From Povalibacter uvarum (lineage in GTDB: Bacteria; Pseudomonadota; Gammaproteobacteria; Steroidobacterales; Steroidobacteraceae), in contig NZ_JACHHZ010000004.1 in the NCBI RefSeq assembly GCF_014202975.1, forward strand, positions 496,001 through 560,000: a stretch of DNA of 64,000 nucleotides, read 5' to 3'. A program made the translations under genes and the position numbers. Under the pieces are notes generated by a model. It was given only the letters and a program-made list of their open reading frames with translations. It made no database searches and was not told the DNA's origin. Each line of letters opens with the position of its first letter. Position 1 is the first letter of the stretch. Positions 18,966 through 26,641 of the stretch are shown piece after piece.

Positions 18966-21551
18966 TCAGAAGTCCACCATCAACCGCCCGTACACGAACC
19001 GTCCTGCCCGCCCGAACGGGCCGTAGTTCGAGTAGGGCAGATTGCCGGTGCTGTTCAGGGCGATGGGGACCGGATCGGGATACTCGTCGAACACGTTCTC
19101 AGCGCCGATGGCCAGGCGGATGTTGTCCGTGAACGAGAACCTGCCTTCGAGATCCACGATGGTTTCGGCGGCGAGCCACTGATCGATCGGCACGTACGTA
19201 CCGGCGTTGACGTTGGCGAATGTCGCGTTCGTTCCGGAGTCCGGCACGAACACCTTGCCGTAACGGATGGCGCGTACAGTCGCGCCCCAGCGCTGCAGGT
19301 CCCAGTTCACGTTGAACGTGTACTTGTCCTCGGGATTGCCCTTTTCCATCGTCAGTACGTTGAAGCGATCGAACAGCGGTGGTGCCGGCGTGATCGGCGC
19401 ATCGATCTCCGGAATCCTTGTCACGTCCGTGGAGTTGTAGTTCGCCGTCAGCGTGAGATCGAACCGGCCCGCGCCATCTGTCTGCAGCGGGTAGTGCGCC
19501 ACGATATCGACGCCGCTGGTTTCGGTGTCGACGCCGTTGATGAAGAAGCGTCCGCCGCCGCTGCCGATGAAGCCCTGCGTCTCGAGATACGAACGGACGT
19601 TCGCCTGCGTGAGGTTCTCGGAAAGCACGATGCGATCGTCAATGTTGATCCAGTACGCATCGACGGTGAGGCTGAGCTCGCCGAATCGCATCACGGCACC
19701 GACCGAGTAGTTCAGCGATTCTTCGGCATCGAGCGGCTTCGCACCGAGTGCGACCGCGATGGGGTCCGATACCGGGAACGTCGTCACGTCGAACGGCACG
19801 CCGCCGATGAAGTTCGTCGACGTCGTCGCGAAGAACTGCTGCTGCAGCGAAGGTGCGCGGAAGCCGTTCTGGATCGATGCACGCAATGCGAATGCATCGG
19901 TGAAGTCATAGCGCAACGCGAACTTGCCCGAGAAGTTCTCGCCGAAGTCCGAGTAGTCCTCACCGCGCACCGCGACCGACGCGAGCAGCTTCTCCGTCAG
20001 GTTCGCTTCGAGATCGATGTAGACGCCGACGGCCGTGCGATCTTCATCGACTTCGTTTTCCGGCCGGAATCCCGGGAAAACCTGTGAACCCGATGCAGTG
20101 GCGCAGCCACCCGCTGCAATCTGTGCCGCCGTCGGAGTCGCGCAACCGGTGCCGGGAACCGACAGCGGCAGCAGCACGCCGCCGTTGCGATACGAGTCCG
20201 GTTCGCCCGCGGTGATGGAATAGCCTTCCTCGCGCGCCTCGAGTCCAATGGCCAGGTTGAGGGGCGAGGCAAGGCCGACGTCGATACCGCGCACGCCGGA
20301 GAAGTTGAACACGATCTGGTCATAGTCGAAGCCGCCGGCATCGAACACTGTCGGGCTCGCTGTTCCGAGTGAGCGGTTCAACGTGTTCTTGATCGTGAAA
20401 TCCATTTCGTTCTTGCCGTAGACGAGCGAGCTGTCCATGTCCCAGTCGCCCCAGCCCCACTTCACACCCGCGGCGGCCGAGTAGTCGGTGACCTCGGGTG
20501 CGATGATGGGCAGGAAGCCGTCGGCGTAGATCTGGATGACATTGCGATCATCGAGTGCGCGGCGGAAGAAGCCAGCGGACTCCACATCGCGTTCCTGATA
20601 GCTCGCCCAGCCGTAGAGCTGCACGCCGCCGGAGAGGTCATAGCCGGTGTTCAGGAAGATCGTCTTCTGCTCCATGTCGGGCTCGCCCGACCAGGCATTG
20701 AAGCGTTCGATCGTCTGTTCGCGAGCATCGTACGTGCCGCCGACGAGCGGATACTGTTGCCGGAAGTCGAGGCCGTCGCGTTCCGTGCGCTGCTGATCTT
20801 TGTACTCGGCAGCGATCGTGAGGAAGCCGTCCTGACCGAGCGACAGTCCCTTCCACGCAGAGACCACCAGCGTCTCGCCGTCGGAGACATCGCGATCGAC
20901 ATCCGGCGAGGGAACCGTCCACGTAGCGTTCGCGGGCGGTTGTGTCGTGGGCGTCTTGTAGCTCGACTCACGCCAACCGTAGCTGCCGGAAGCGCCGCCG
21001 CCATCGCTGTTGTCCCGCAGCTGCAGGTTGATCACGCCGGCGATTGCGTCCGACCCGTACTGCGCCGATGCGCCGTCGCGCAGCACTTCGATCGATTTCA
21101 CCATGGCGCTCGGGATGGTGTTCATGTCGACGGCGGACGAGCCGCGACCGATCGTGCCGTTGACGTTGACCAGCGATGCGGAGTGGCGGCGTTTGCTGTT
21201 TACGAGTACCAGCGTCTGATCGGGCGCAAGGCCACGCAACGTCGCCGGCCGGATCGTGTCGGTGCCGTCGGCGAGACCCGGGCGCGGGAAATTGAAAGAG
21301 GGGAGCACGGTCGACAGAGCCTGGTTCACTTCCGTGGTGCCGGAGTTCGCGAGCGTCTCGGCCGAGATCACGTCCACGGGCACAGCGGTATCGAGCGCCG
21401 AGCGGTTCTCCACCCGGGTGCCGGTGACGACGATCTGTTCGAGGACGTTCTTTTCTTCGGAAGGCACCGTCTGGGCGTGTGCCGAGTAGCTGGCCAGCAG
21501 CGTGAGCGACGCAGCGGACAACAGCCGTGAGGCGGATCGGTCGGGTTGCAT
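18966..21551 (-). CDS. TonB-dependent receptor, substrate unknown
   Basis: 861 residues from ATG 21551, which has AGGGAGA 7 nt upstream; an upstream in-frame start would add 39 residues ahead of a clear signal peptide. Signal peptide about 1–27 (ending SAHAQ), TonB-box-like LEQIVVTGTRVENRS at about 37–51, and plug motifs TLRGLAPDQTLVLVNSKRRH and DAIAGVINLQLRDNSDG. The C-terminus YGRLMVDF has the terminal phenylalanine needed for barrel assembly. The plug with VNSKRRHSASLVNVNG and a long barrel resembles the iron-complex and uncharacterised receptor group common in Xanthomonadales and Sphingomonadales. There is no adjacent periplasmic binding protein or enzyme to suggest the ligand. Confidence 0.88.
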   Translation of the reverse strand: MQPDRSASRLLSAASLTLLASYSAHAQTVPSEEKNVLEQIVVTGTRVENRSALDTAVPVDVISAETLANSGTTEVNQALSTVLPSFNFPRPGLADGTDTIRPATLRGLAPDQTLVLVNSKRRHSASLVNVNGTIGRGSSAVDMNTIPSAMVKSIEVLRDGASAQYGSDAIAGVINLQLRDNSDGGGASGSYGWRESSYKTPTTQPPANATWTVPSPDVDRDVSDGETLVVSAWKGLSLGQDGFLTIAAEYKDQQRTERDGLDFRQQYPLVGGTYDAREQTIERFNAWSGEPDMEQKTIFLNTGYDLSGGVQLYGWASYQERDVESAGFFRRALDDRNVIQIYADGFLPIIAPEVTDYSAAAGVKWGWGDWDMDSSLVYGKNEMDFTIKNTLNRSLGTASPTVFDAGGFDYDQIVFNFSGVRGIDVGLASPLNLAIGLEAREEGYSITAGEPDSYRNGGVLLPLSVPGTGCATPTAAQIAAGGCATASGSQVFPGFRPENEVDEDRTAVGVYIDLEANLTEKLLASVAVRGEDYSDFGENFSGKFALRYDFTDAFALRASIQNGFRAPSLQQQFFATTSTNFIGGVPFDVTTFPVSDPIAVALGAKPLDAEESLNYSVGAVMRFGELSLTVDAYWINIDDRIVLSENLTQANVRSYLETQGFIGSGGGRFFINGVDTETSGVDIVAHYPLQTDGAGRFDLTLTANYNSTDVTRIPEIDAPITPAPPLFDRFNVLTMEKGNPEDKYTFNVNWDLQRWGATVRAIRYGKVFVPDSGTNATFANVNAGTYVPIDQWLAAETIVDLEGRFSFTDNIRLAIGAENVFDEYPDPVPIALNSTGNLPYSNYGPFGRAGRFVYGRLMVDF

Positions 21552-21873
21552 GCATGTCTCCCTGTGGTTCGAAAAGGCCACCTGCCCCGGGGCGGCAGGC
21601 CGATCGGAAATCGACGGACCAGGGAGCGAACCCGCTTGCGGCCGGGCGAATCTGCAGCCTCGGCGCAACGCTCGACGACACGCCTCCCCTGCCGGTCGTG
21701 GCGGGACTGTGGCGGATCTGACCCGGGGGCGCTATCACGATTAGCCGAAACTGGACGATCAATCGAAGCGGCCCCGCCGGCTGCGATCGGCCCGCCCGTG
21801 GCGTGCGCCCCACAGCGAACATTCCCCCAGCCGGTCCTGTACGATTGCGCGGCCGACACCGATCACGGATCCC
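21552..21873. other. Divergent intergenic region, no gene seen
   Basis: 322 nt separating a minus-strand receptor gene from a plus-strand phosphatase gene, so it should carry both promoters. A GC-rich hairpin (CCTGCC...GGGGCAGG type, around 21580–21600) lies in the receptor leader. I looked for riboswitch boxes and clear -35/-10 pairs and found none that I can defend. Confidence 0.5.
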
Positions 21874-22641
21874 ATGACTACGCATTCGCCGTTCCTTGTT
21901 ACCGCTCTCGATGCCGCCCGGGCCGCCGCCGATGTCATTCGTCGCTATTACCAGCGCAATCTCGAGGTCGTGATCAAGGCGGACAAATCGCCGGTGACGC
22001 AGGCCGACATCGATACCGAAAAAGCGATTCGCGCCATCATCGGCGCACGCTTCCCGGAGCATGGGTTCTACGGCGAGGAAACCGGGCAGAGTGCGCTGGA
22101 CGCCGACTATCTCTGGCTCGTCGACCCGATCGACGGGACCAAGGCCTTCGTTCGCGAGTACCCGTTTTTCTCGACGCAGATCGCGTTGATGCATCGGGGC
22201 GAGCTCATCGTCGGTGTTTCATCGGCACCGATTTATGGCGAGCTCGCGTATGCGCAGGCCGGCGTGGGGGCGTGGCTGAACGACAAGCCGATTCGCGTCA
22301 GCGACATCGACAGCATCGAGGCCGCGGCGATTTCAGCGGGCAATCTCAAGACGCTCGCGAAGAGCACCGGCTGGGCCCGCTACGGCCAACTCGTCGCACG
22401 AGTGAGCCGGATCCGGGGCTACGGCGACTTCCTGCACTATCACCTGCTGGCCGCGGGGAAGCTCGAAGCCGTGATCGAATCCGACGTGAACATTCTCGAC
22501 ATCGCCGCGCTCGCCGTGATCGTGGAAGCGGCGGGTGGAAAATTCACTGACCTGAACGGCAAGCCGCTGGGACTCGAAACGACGTCCGTGCTGGCGGCCA
22601 ACTCGCGCATGCATTCGACCTTGCTGAGGGAGCTCTCTTAG
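21874..22641 (+). CDS. Inositol monophosphatase family phosphatase (HisN/CysQ-like)
   Basis: 255 residues with the three metal-binding signatures of the Li+-sensitive phosphatase superfamily: YGEETGQ at about 67–73, WLVDPIDGTKAF at about 85–96, and ILDIAALAVIVEAAGG at about 206–221, where the more usual WD is replaced by LD. The family hydrolyses phosphate monoesters using Mg2+. The spacing and the VEAAGGKFTDLNG end resemble histidinol-phosphatase HisN and inositol monophosphatases more than CysQ, but I cannot decide between these. It is a lone gene at the head of a plus-strand group. The 75-nt gap before the next gene shows no terminator. Confidence 0.82.
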   Translation: MTTHSPFLVTALDAARAAADVIRRYYQRNLEVVIKADKSPVTQADIDTEKAIRAIIGARFPEHGFYGEETGQSALDADYLWLVDPIDGTKAFVREYPFFSTQIALMHRGELIVGVSSAPIYGELAYAQAGVGAWLNDKPIRVSDIDSIEAAAISAGNLKTLAKSTGWARYGQLVARVSRIRGYGDFLHYHLLAAGKLEAVIESDVNILDIAALAVIVEAAGGKFTDLNGKPLGLETTSVLAANSRMHSTLLRELS

Positions 22642-22716
22642 CGCTCGAGAGAACCGACACTCGTTACGCGTTGGGGGCGCGGACGTGGACAGACCCAAGA
22701 AGAACACGGAGTCCCT

Positions 22717-24117
22717 ATGGCCCAGCATCCCCCGTCGCCTTTTCACACCCGCGATCTGCCCGAGCCGCCCGCGCGCCTGTGGCCCCTGATCGGCCCCGGC
22801 GTCGTTGCTGCCGGTGTCGGGCTCGCCTCGGGCGAGTTCGTTCTCTGGCCCTACATCGCATCTCAAGTCGGACTGACGCTGTTGTGGGGTGCCGCGATCG
22901 GCATCGTCACTCAGTGGTTCATCAACATGGAGATCGAGCGCTACACGCTCGCCACCGGTGAGACGGCGTTGATGGGCTTCACGCGATTGTGGAAACACTG
23001 GGGCCTCGTGTTCGCCTTGATGGTGTATTTCGCGAACCTGTGGCCCGGCTGGGCGACGTCTTCCGCAACGATGGTGACGTATCTCGTCGGCGGCAATCCT
23101 CTGCCCATCGCGATCGGGATGCTCATCGTCATCGGCGCCGCGCTCACGCTCGCACCTGTCGTCTATGTGATGCTCGAGCGCGTGCAGTTTCTCAAAGTCA
23201 TCGCCGTGATCACGTTCATCGCCGTGGCGGTGTTCTTCGTGATCTCCCGCGACGCTTGGACACAATTGCCGCGGACGATCGTCCATGTCGGAACGTTTCC
23301 GCCCGAGCTCGGTTTCGCGCTGGTGATGGGCGCGTTCGCATTCGCGGGCGCGGGCGGCGGGCAGAATCTCTGCCAGAGCAACTGGATCCGCGACAAGGGA
23401 TTCGGCATGGGCGCTTACGTGCCGCGCCTGGTAAGCCCGATCACGGGTGAGGAGCACGCCGCGAACGTGCCGACGTGCTTCACCTTCGAGCCGACCGAAC
23501 AGAATCTCTCCCGGTGGCGCGGCTGGTGGCGGCTGGCGAACATCGAGCAGGCTTCGACCTTCGCGCTCGTTTCCTTCGTGACCATCGTCTTCACGTCGAT
23601 GATCGCCTACTCGACCGTCTACGGCAGGCCTGATGTGCCGCAGACAGTGGATTTCATCCGCGTGCAGGGAGAGCAGATGCAGGTGCAGGCGGGTACCTGG
23701 TTCGGCCTGCTGTACTGGATCATCGGCGCGATTTCGCTGTTCGCGGCCGCAATGGGCATCGTCGATTTCACCAGCCGCATCGGCGCCGACGTGATCAAGA
23801 CAACGTACCTGCGCACGTCCAGGCACAGCGAAAGCCGGATCTATTTCGTGCTCGTCTGGGGCCTCGTTGCCTGCGGTTGCATCGTACTGCTGCTCGGCGT
23901 CACGCAGCCCCTGCTGCTGCTGATCATTTCCTCGGTGACCGGCGGGCTGATGATGTGCATCTATTCGGTCCTGCTGATCGTGCTGAACCGGAAGAAACTG
24001 CCGGCACCCATCCGCATTTCGCCGGTGAGGCTTGGCGCGCTGGTCTGGGCGGCGTTACTGTTCGGCGTGCTGGCATTGCTGACATTCCAGCAGCAGATCC
24101 GGAATCTGCTGTCGTGA
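22717..24117 (+). CDS. Nramp-related transporter lacking canonical metal-site motifs
   Basis: 466 residues with about eleven hydrophobic segments, the size of Nramp/SLC11 proteins. TM1 reads IGPGVVAAGVGLASGEFVLWPY, so the DPGN metal-binding motif of true Nramp transporters is replaced by GVGLASGEF. TM6 reads GAFAFAGAGGGQNLCQSNWI in place of the MPH motif. This marks the divergent Nramp-related branch in which manganese or iron transport has not been shown, and a different cation or substrate is likely. The start ATG 22717 follows GGAGTCCCT. The neighbours give no hint about the substrate. Confidence 0.8.
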   Translation: MAQHPPSPFHTRDLPEPPARLWPLIGPGVVAAGVGLASGEFVLWPYIASQVGLTLLWGAAIGIVTQWFINMEIERYTLATGETALMGFTRLWKHWGLVFALMVYFANLWPGWATSSATMVTYLVGGNPLPIAIGMLIVIGAALTLAPVVYVMLERVQFLKVIAVITFIAVAVFFVISRDAWTQLPRTIVHVGTFPPELGFALVMGAFAFAGAGGGQNLCQSNWIRDKGFGMGAYVPRLVSPITGEEHAANVPTCFTFEPTEQNLSRWRGWWRLANIEQASTFALVSFVTIVFTSMIAYSTVYGRPDVPQTVDFIRVQGEQMQVQAGTWFGLLYWIIGAISLFAAAMGIVDFTSRIGADVIKTTYLRTSRHSESRIYFVLVWGLVACGCIVLLLGVTQPLLLLIISSVTGGLMMCIYSVLLIVLNRKKLPAPIRISPVRLGALVWAALLFGVLALLTFQQQIRNLLS

Positions 24118-24199
24118 CGAGCGCGGTGGCCAGCAGGTGCAACCTCAAGGGTTGCCGCAGCATCCCAACGATGCCTCATCGTCGAGTACGGAGAACGTC

Positions 24200-24403
24200 A
24201 TGAATTTCCTGCTTCTGGCCTTGGTCTGGTGCCTGCTCTTCGCGGTGGCATGGCCGATTGCGCTGGTCGTTCTATTGCTGATGCCGCTGCTGTGGCTGCT
24301 GTCGATTCCGTTCCGGATCGTCGGCGTGTTGCTGGAAGCGGCGATCGCATTCCTGCGCGCGTTGCTGTTTCTGCCGGCGCGACTGCTGGGGCACCGGGGA
24401 TGA
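24200..24403 (+). CDS. Small integral membrane protein
   Basis: 67 residues, ATG at 24200 preceded by GGAGAACGTC, a good ribosome site. Nearly the whole sequence is hydrophobic: MNFLLLALVWCLLFAVAWP, then LLLMPLLWLLSIPFRIVGV, then a third segment to LLFLPARLLGH. This gives two or three membrane passes with a short basic tail. I do not recognise a named family; similar short leucine-rich proteins are common in Proteobacteria. It is 82 nt downstream of the Nramp-related gene. Confidence 0.6.
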   Translation: MNFLLLALVWCLLFAVAWPIALVVLLLMPLLWLLSIPFRIVGVLLEAAIAFLRALLFLPARLLGHRG

Positions 24404-24407
24404 GAAG

Positions 24408-24527
24408 TTTCACACGCAGTTCACGCAGCGCACGGAGATAGAAAGCTGTGGGTCCGGCTCCAGCCACAAAGCCCGGCAGCTTTTCATTCTCTGGAACCTC
24501 CGTGTCCTCCGTGAGCTCCATGTGAAA
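24408..24527. repeat. Nonamer-word inverted repeat, locus K
   Basis: Left arm (24408–24437) contains CACACGCAG, TTCACGCAG, CGCACGGAG. Right arm in reverse complement (24527–24498) contains CACATGGAG, CTCACGGAG, GACACGGAG. Both arms start with TTTCACA/TTTCACAT. A second inner pairing, GAAAGCTG with CAGCTTTTC, closes the loop. The word period is 9 rather than 7. It lies between two convergent genes and may help end both transcripts. CACGGAG-type words of this kind occur in intergenic repeats of many bacteria. Confidence 0.75.
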
Positions 24528-24541
24528 TCCCTTCTCCGGAC

Positions 24542-25306
24542 TCACACCGCTACGAAAGTCCTTCCACCCTCCCAGCTCACTTCGCGAACGGCCACCCCGT
24601 AAAGCCGGCCGATATTGGTTTCAGTCAGAATCTCGCGAGTCGGTCCGCAGAGCCAGTCTCCGTCCCCGAAAAGCAAGACGGCCTGATCGCTGAATCTTGC
24701 GGCGAGGCCGGCGTCGTGCAGGCTCATGATGACCGCGCGGCCGGCGTCGGCGCGTGCACGGAAGAGCCGCAGAGCGTCGAGCTGATGCGGCGGATCGAGG
24801 TGATTGATCGGCTCATCGAGCAGGAACAGCTCCGGATCCTGCGCAAGCAACGTCGCGATCGCCGCGCGGCGACGCTCCCCGCCCGATAGTGTGCTGATGT
24901 CGCGCGCGGCGAATCCGGCGAGATCCACGGCTTCCAGTGCAGTGCCTGCGATGCTGCGATCGATGTCGCTTTCCCACTGCCAGAAGTCGATGTGCGGGTG
25001 CCGGCCGATGAGCGCGGTCTCCATCACCGTCGATGGAAATGGGTCCTCGGTTGTCTGCGCCAGCAAGCCGAGTTTGCGAGCGAGTTCTTTGCGCGGCCAC
25101 TGCGCCAGCGATTGACCGGCAACGCTGATCGAACCTTTTTCGGCAGCTCGCAGACCGCAGAGCGTATGCAGCGTCAGCGTTTTTCCCGCGCCGTTGCGTC
25201 CCAACAGCGCAGTCACACTGCCGCTCGAAACGCTGAGATCGAGCGAGCGCACCAGCGTGCGACCCGCCACGGAGATATCGAGCCCGCGTACGTCCAGGAG
25301 TGTCAT
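24542..25306 (-). CDS. ABC transporter ATP-binding protein, BtuD/FecE type
   Basis: 254 residues. Walker A GRNGAGKT at 36–43, signature LSGGERRRAAIA at about 139, Walker B ELFLLDEPINHLD at about 160 and the switch-histidine SLHD at about 198 are all present, so the ATPase should be active. The sequence pattern is that of siderophore/heme/cobalamin importer ATPases. No permease or binding-protein gene is adjacent. Its start overlaps the stop of the preceding HExxH gene by 4 nt (ATGA), so it is made coupled to that protein. It could serve a remote BtuC-like permease, or form an unrecognised system with its neighbour. Confidence 0.85.
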   Translation of the reverse strand: MTLLDVRGLDISVAGRTLVRSLDLSVSSGSVTALLGRNGAGKTLTLHTLCGLRAAEKGSISVAGQSLAQWPRKELARKLGLLAQTTEDPFPSTVMETALIGRHPHIDFWQWESDIDRSIAGTALEAVDLAGFAARDISTLSGGERRRAAIATLLAQDPELFLLDEPINHLDPPHQLDALRLFRARADAGRAVIMSLHDAGLAARFSDQAVLLFGDGDWLCGPTREILTETNIGRLYGVAVREVSWEGGRTFVAV

Positions 25307-26061
25307 TGCGCCCAGCCGATTTCGGCCGCCGTCGTGGGTCCGATGACGACCTGATCGAGCGACTCGGGAATCTCAGCCTGCCTCGCGCTGACCGGAATCC
25401 GTCCGCCCATCAGCTCCGCGAACGACTGCGGATAAAGCGGCTGCAGATCCGGCTCCGCGTAGCCATCAGGCAATCGAGGCAGATTGTCCGGGCCGTATTT
25501 GTCGGTGGCGCCGAGCGTGTGAAGGAGTTCATGTGCGATCACGGTGTCGTTCGACCCCGCCATTGTGCGATCGGCGAACACGTGCACGATGCCAAACAGG
25601 CCCTTCTGCATGCCGACTGAGTGCTGCAGCGCTGGCGTCTGCCGAGGATCGTGATACAGCACGAACAGTTTGACCTCCGTGCCGGGTGGCCCGTCGATGC
25701 GCCATGCCCAGTAGCGCGCCCGCAGACTCCACAGCATGATGCCCAGGCGGCCTGTGCCGGGTTCGATCATCGGCGGCAAATCGCGTACTTGTGATCCCAG
25801 CAGCACGCGAACCGGGCGATCGAGCGCGATACCGTATTCCATGCCTTCTTCCGCGAAGAACGTTTCGATCGGCTGGAACGCATCGGCCGTCAGTTGCCGC
25901 ACGTACCTCTCGGCCGTTGCGGAGCCGTCGCCGTTCGCAGGGACAATCGCTACGCTCAGTGGATTGCTCCAGTCCGTCGAGTACAGTCGATCGAACCACG
26001 TGTTCGCAGCGACGATCAGCAGGATCAGCAGCAGGACGGCAATGCGAAACTTGCGCCACAT
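25303..26061 (-). CDS. Membrane-anchored putative zinc metallopeptidase of unknown family
   Basis: 252 residues. Residues 5–22 form a single hydrophobic anchor (RIAVLLLILLIVAANTW), with the rest predicted outside the cytoplasm. The striking motif is HELLHTLGATDKY at 177–189, a full HExxHxxGxxD metal site of the metzincin/snapalysin type. A conserved-looking WSLRARYWAWRIDGPPG block lies before it. I do not recognise a named family. The gene is coupled to an ABC ATPase downstream and follows a small Cys-rich protein by 30 nt, in an operon led by lpoA. A proteolytic role is plausible but rests on the motif alone. Confidence 0.75.
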   Translation of the reverse strand: MWRKFRIAVLLLILLIVAANTWFDRLYSTDWSNPLSVAIVPANGDGSATAERYVRQLTADAFQPIETFFAEEGMEYGIALDRPVRVLLGSQVRDLPPMIEPGTGRLGIMLWSLRARYWAWRIDGPPGTEVKLFVLYHDPRQTPALQHSVGMQKGLFGIVHVFADRTMAGSNDTVIAHELLHTLGATDKYGPDNLPRLPDGYAEPDLQPLYPQSFAELMGGRIPVSARQAEIPESLDQVVIGPTTAAEIGWAQ

Positions 26062-26091
26062 TGGATTGCGATGAGGATCGCTATGGTGCTT

Positions 26092-26283
26092 TCAGCTTGC
26101 CGCTTCGACGTTGAGTCCGGCGAGCCCGCCGTCGGCGGTGCTGTAGCTCACCGTCATCGGTTGGCAGCACACCGAGCAGTCCTCGATGTAGCTCTGTTCC
26201 TCGATCGACAGGTCCAGGAACAGCGTAATCGTCTCGCCGCAATGCGGGCACATGACTTCGGCGGTGGTCTCGAGCATGCGCAC
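26092..26283 (-). CDS. CPXCG-motif small cysteine-rich protein
   Basis: 63 residues. Two cysteine pairs, MCPHCGETITLFLD (C12, C15) and DCSVCCQPMTVSY (C35, C38), match the CPXCG cysteine-rich family, a probable zinc ribbon. Function is unknown in the family. It starts 3 nt after yraN ends and is 30 nt before the HExxH gene, so it belongs to the same minus-strand operon. Confidence 0.85.
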   Translation of the reverse strand: MRMLETTAEVMCPHCGETITLFLDLSIEEQSYIEDCSVCCQPMTVSYSTADGGLAGLNVEAAS

Positions 26284-26286
26284 AAG

Positions 26287-26637
26287 CTACAGCGTAAAGG
26301 CGTTGCGAATCCACTCGATCTTGGTGCCTTCGACCGCCACGACATCGAACCGGGCCGGATATCGGCGCAGGTCGGCGCGATACGCGAGCAAGTGCCGCGC
26401 GGCGATGATGATGCGCTTTTGTTTGCGCCACGTGACAGAAGCGGCGGCACCGCCGAACGCGGCGCTTTCGCGATAGCGCACTTCGATGAGGACCAGAACG
26501 CCCCCTTGCAGCATGACGAGGTCGATCTCGCCAGCGCGGCAGCGATAGTTCCGGGTGACGAGCGTCAGTCCGTGCTGTTTCAGGTAGTCGAGTGCGGCGT
26601 CTTCGCCTGAGTTACCCGCATCCTTGCGGTTGATCAT
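26287..26637 (-). CDS. yraN: YraN family (UPF0102) nuclease-like protein
   Basis: 116 residues from ATG 26637, chosen because an earlier start would overlap lpoA by 47 nt. It has the family pattern GNSGEDAALDYLKQHGLTLVTRNYR, then RAGEIDLVMLQGGVLVLIEVRYR, which carries the E-x-D and E-x-R residues of restriction-endonuclease-like folds, and a terminal RFDVVAVEG. YraN proteins are predicted Holliday-junction-resolvase-related nucleases of unclear role. The lpoA–yraN pair, divergent from rsmI, is conserved from E. coli onward. Confidence 0.92.
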   Translation of the reverse strand: MINRKDAGNSGEDAALDYLKQHGLTLVTRNYRCRAGEIDLVMLQGGVLVLIEVRYRESAAFGGAAASVTWRKQKRIIIAARHLLAYRADLRRYPARFDVVAVEGTKIEWIRNAFTL

Positions 26638-26641
26638 GCTG

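Noticed and set aside
21552-21873. Possible second riboswitch ahead of the receptor at 18966–21551.
   Set aside because: GC-rich stems are present, but none of the B12, TPP, FMN or SAM consensus boxes could be found.
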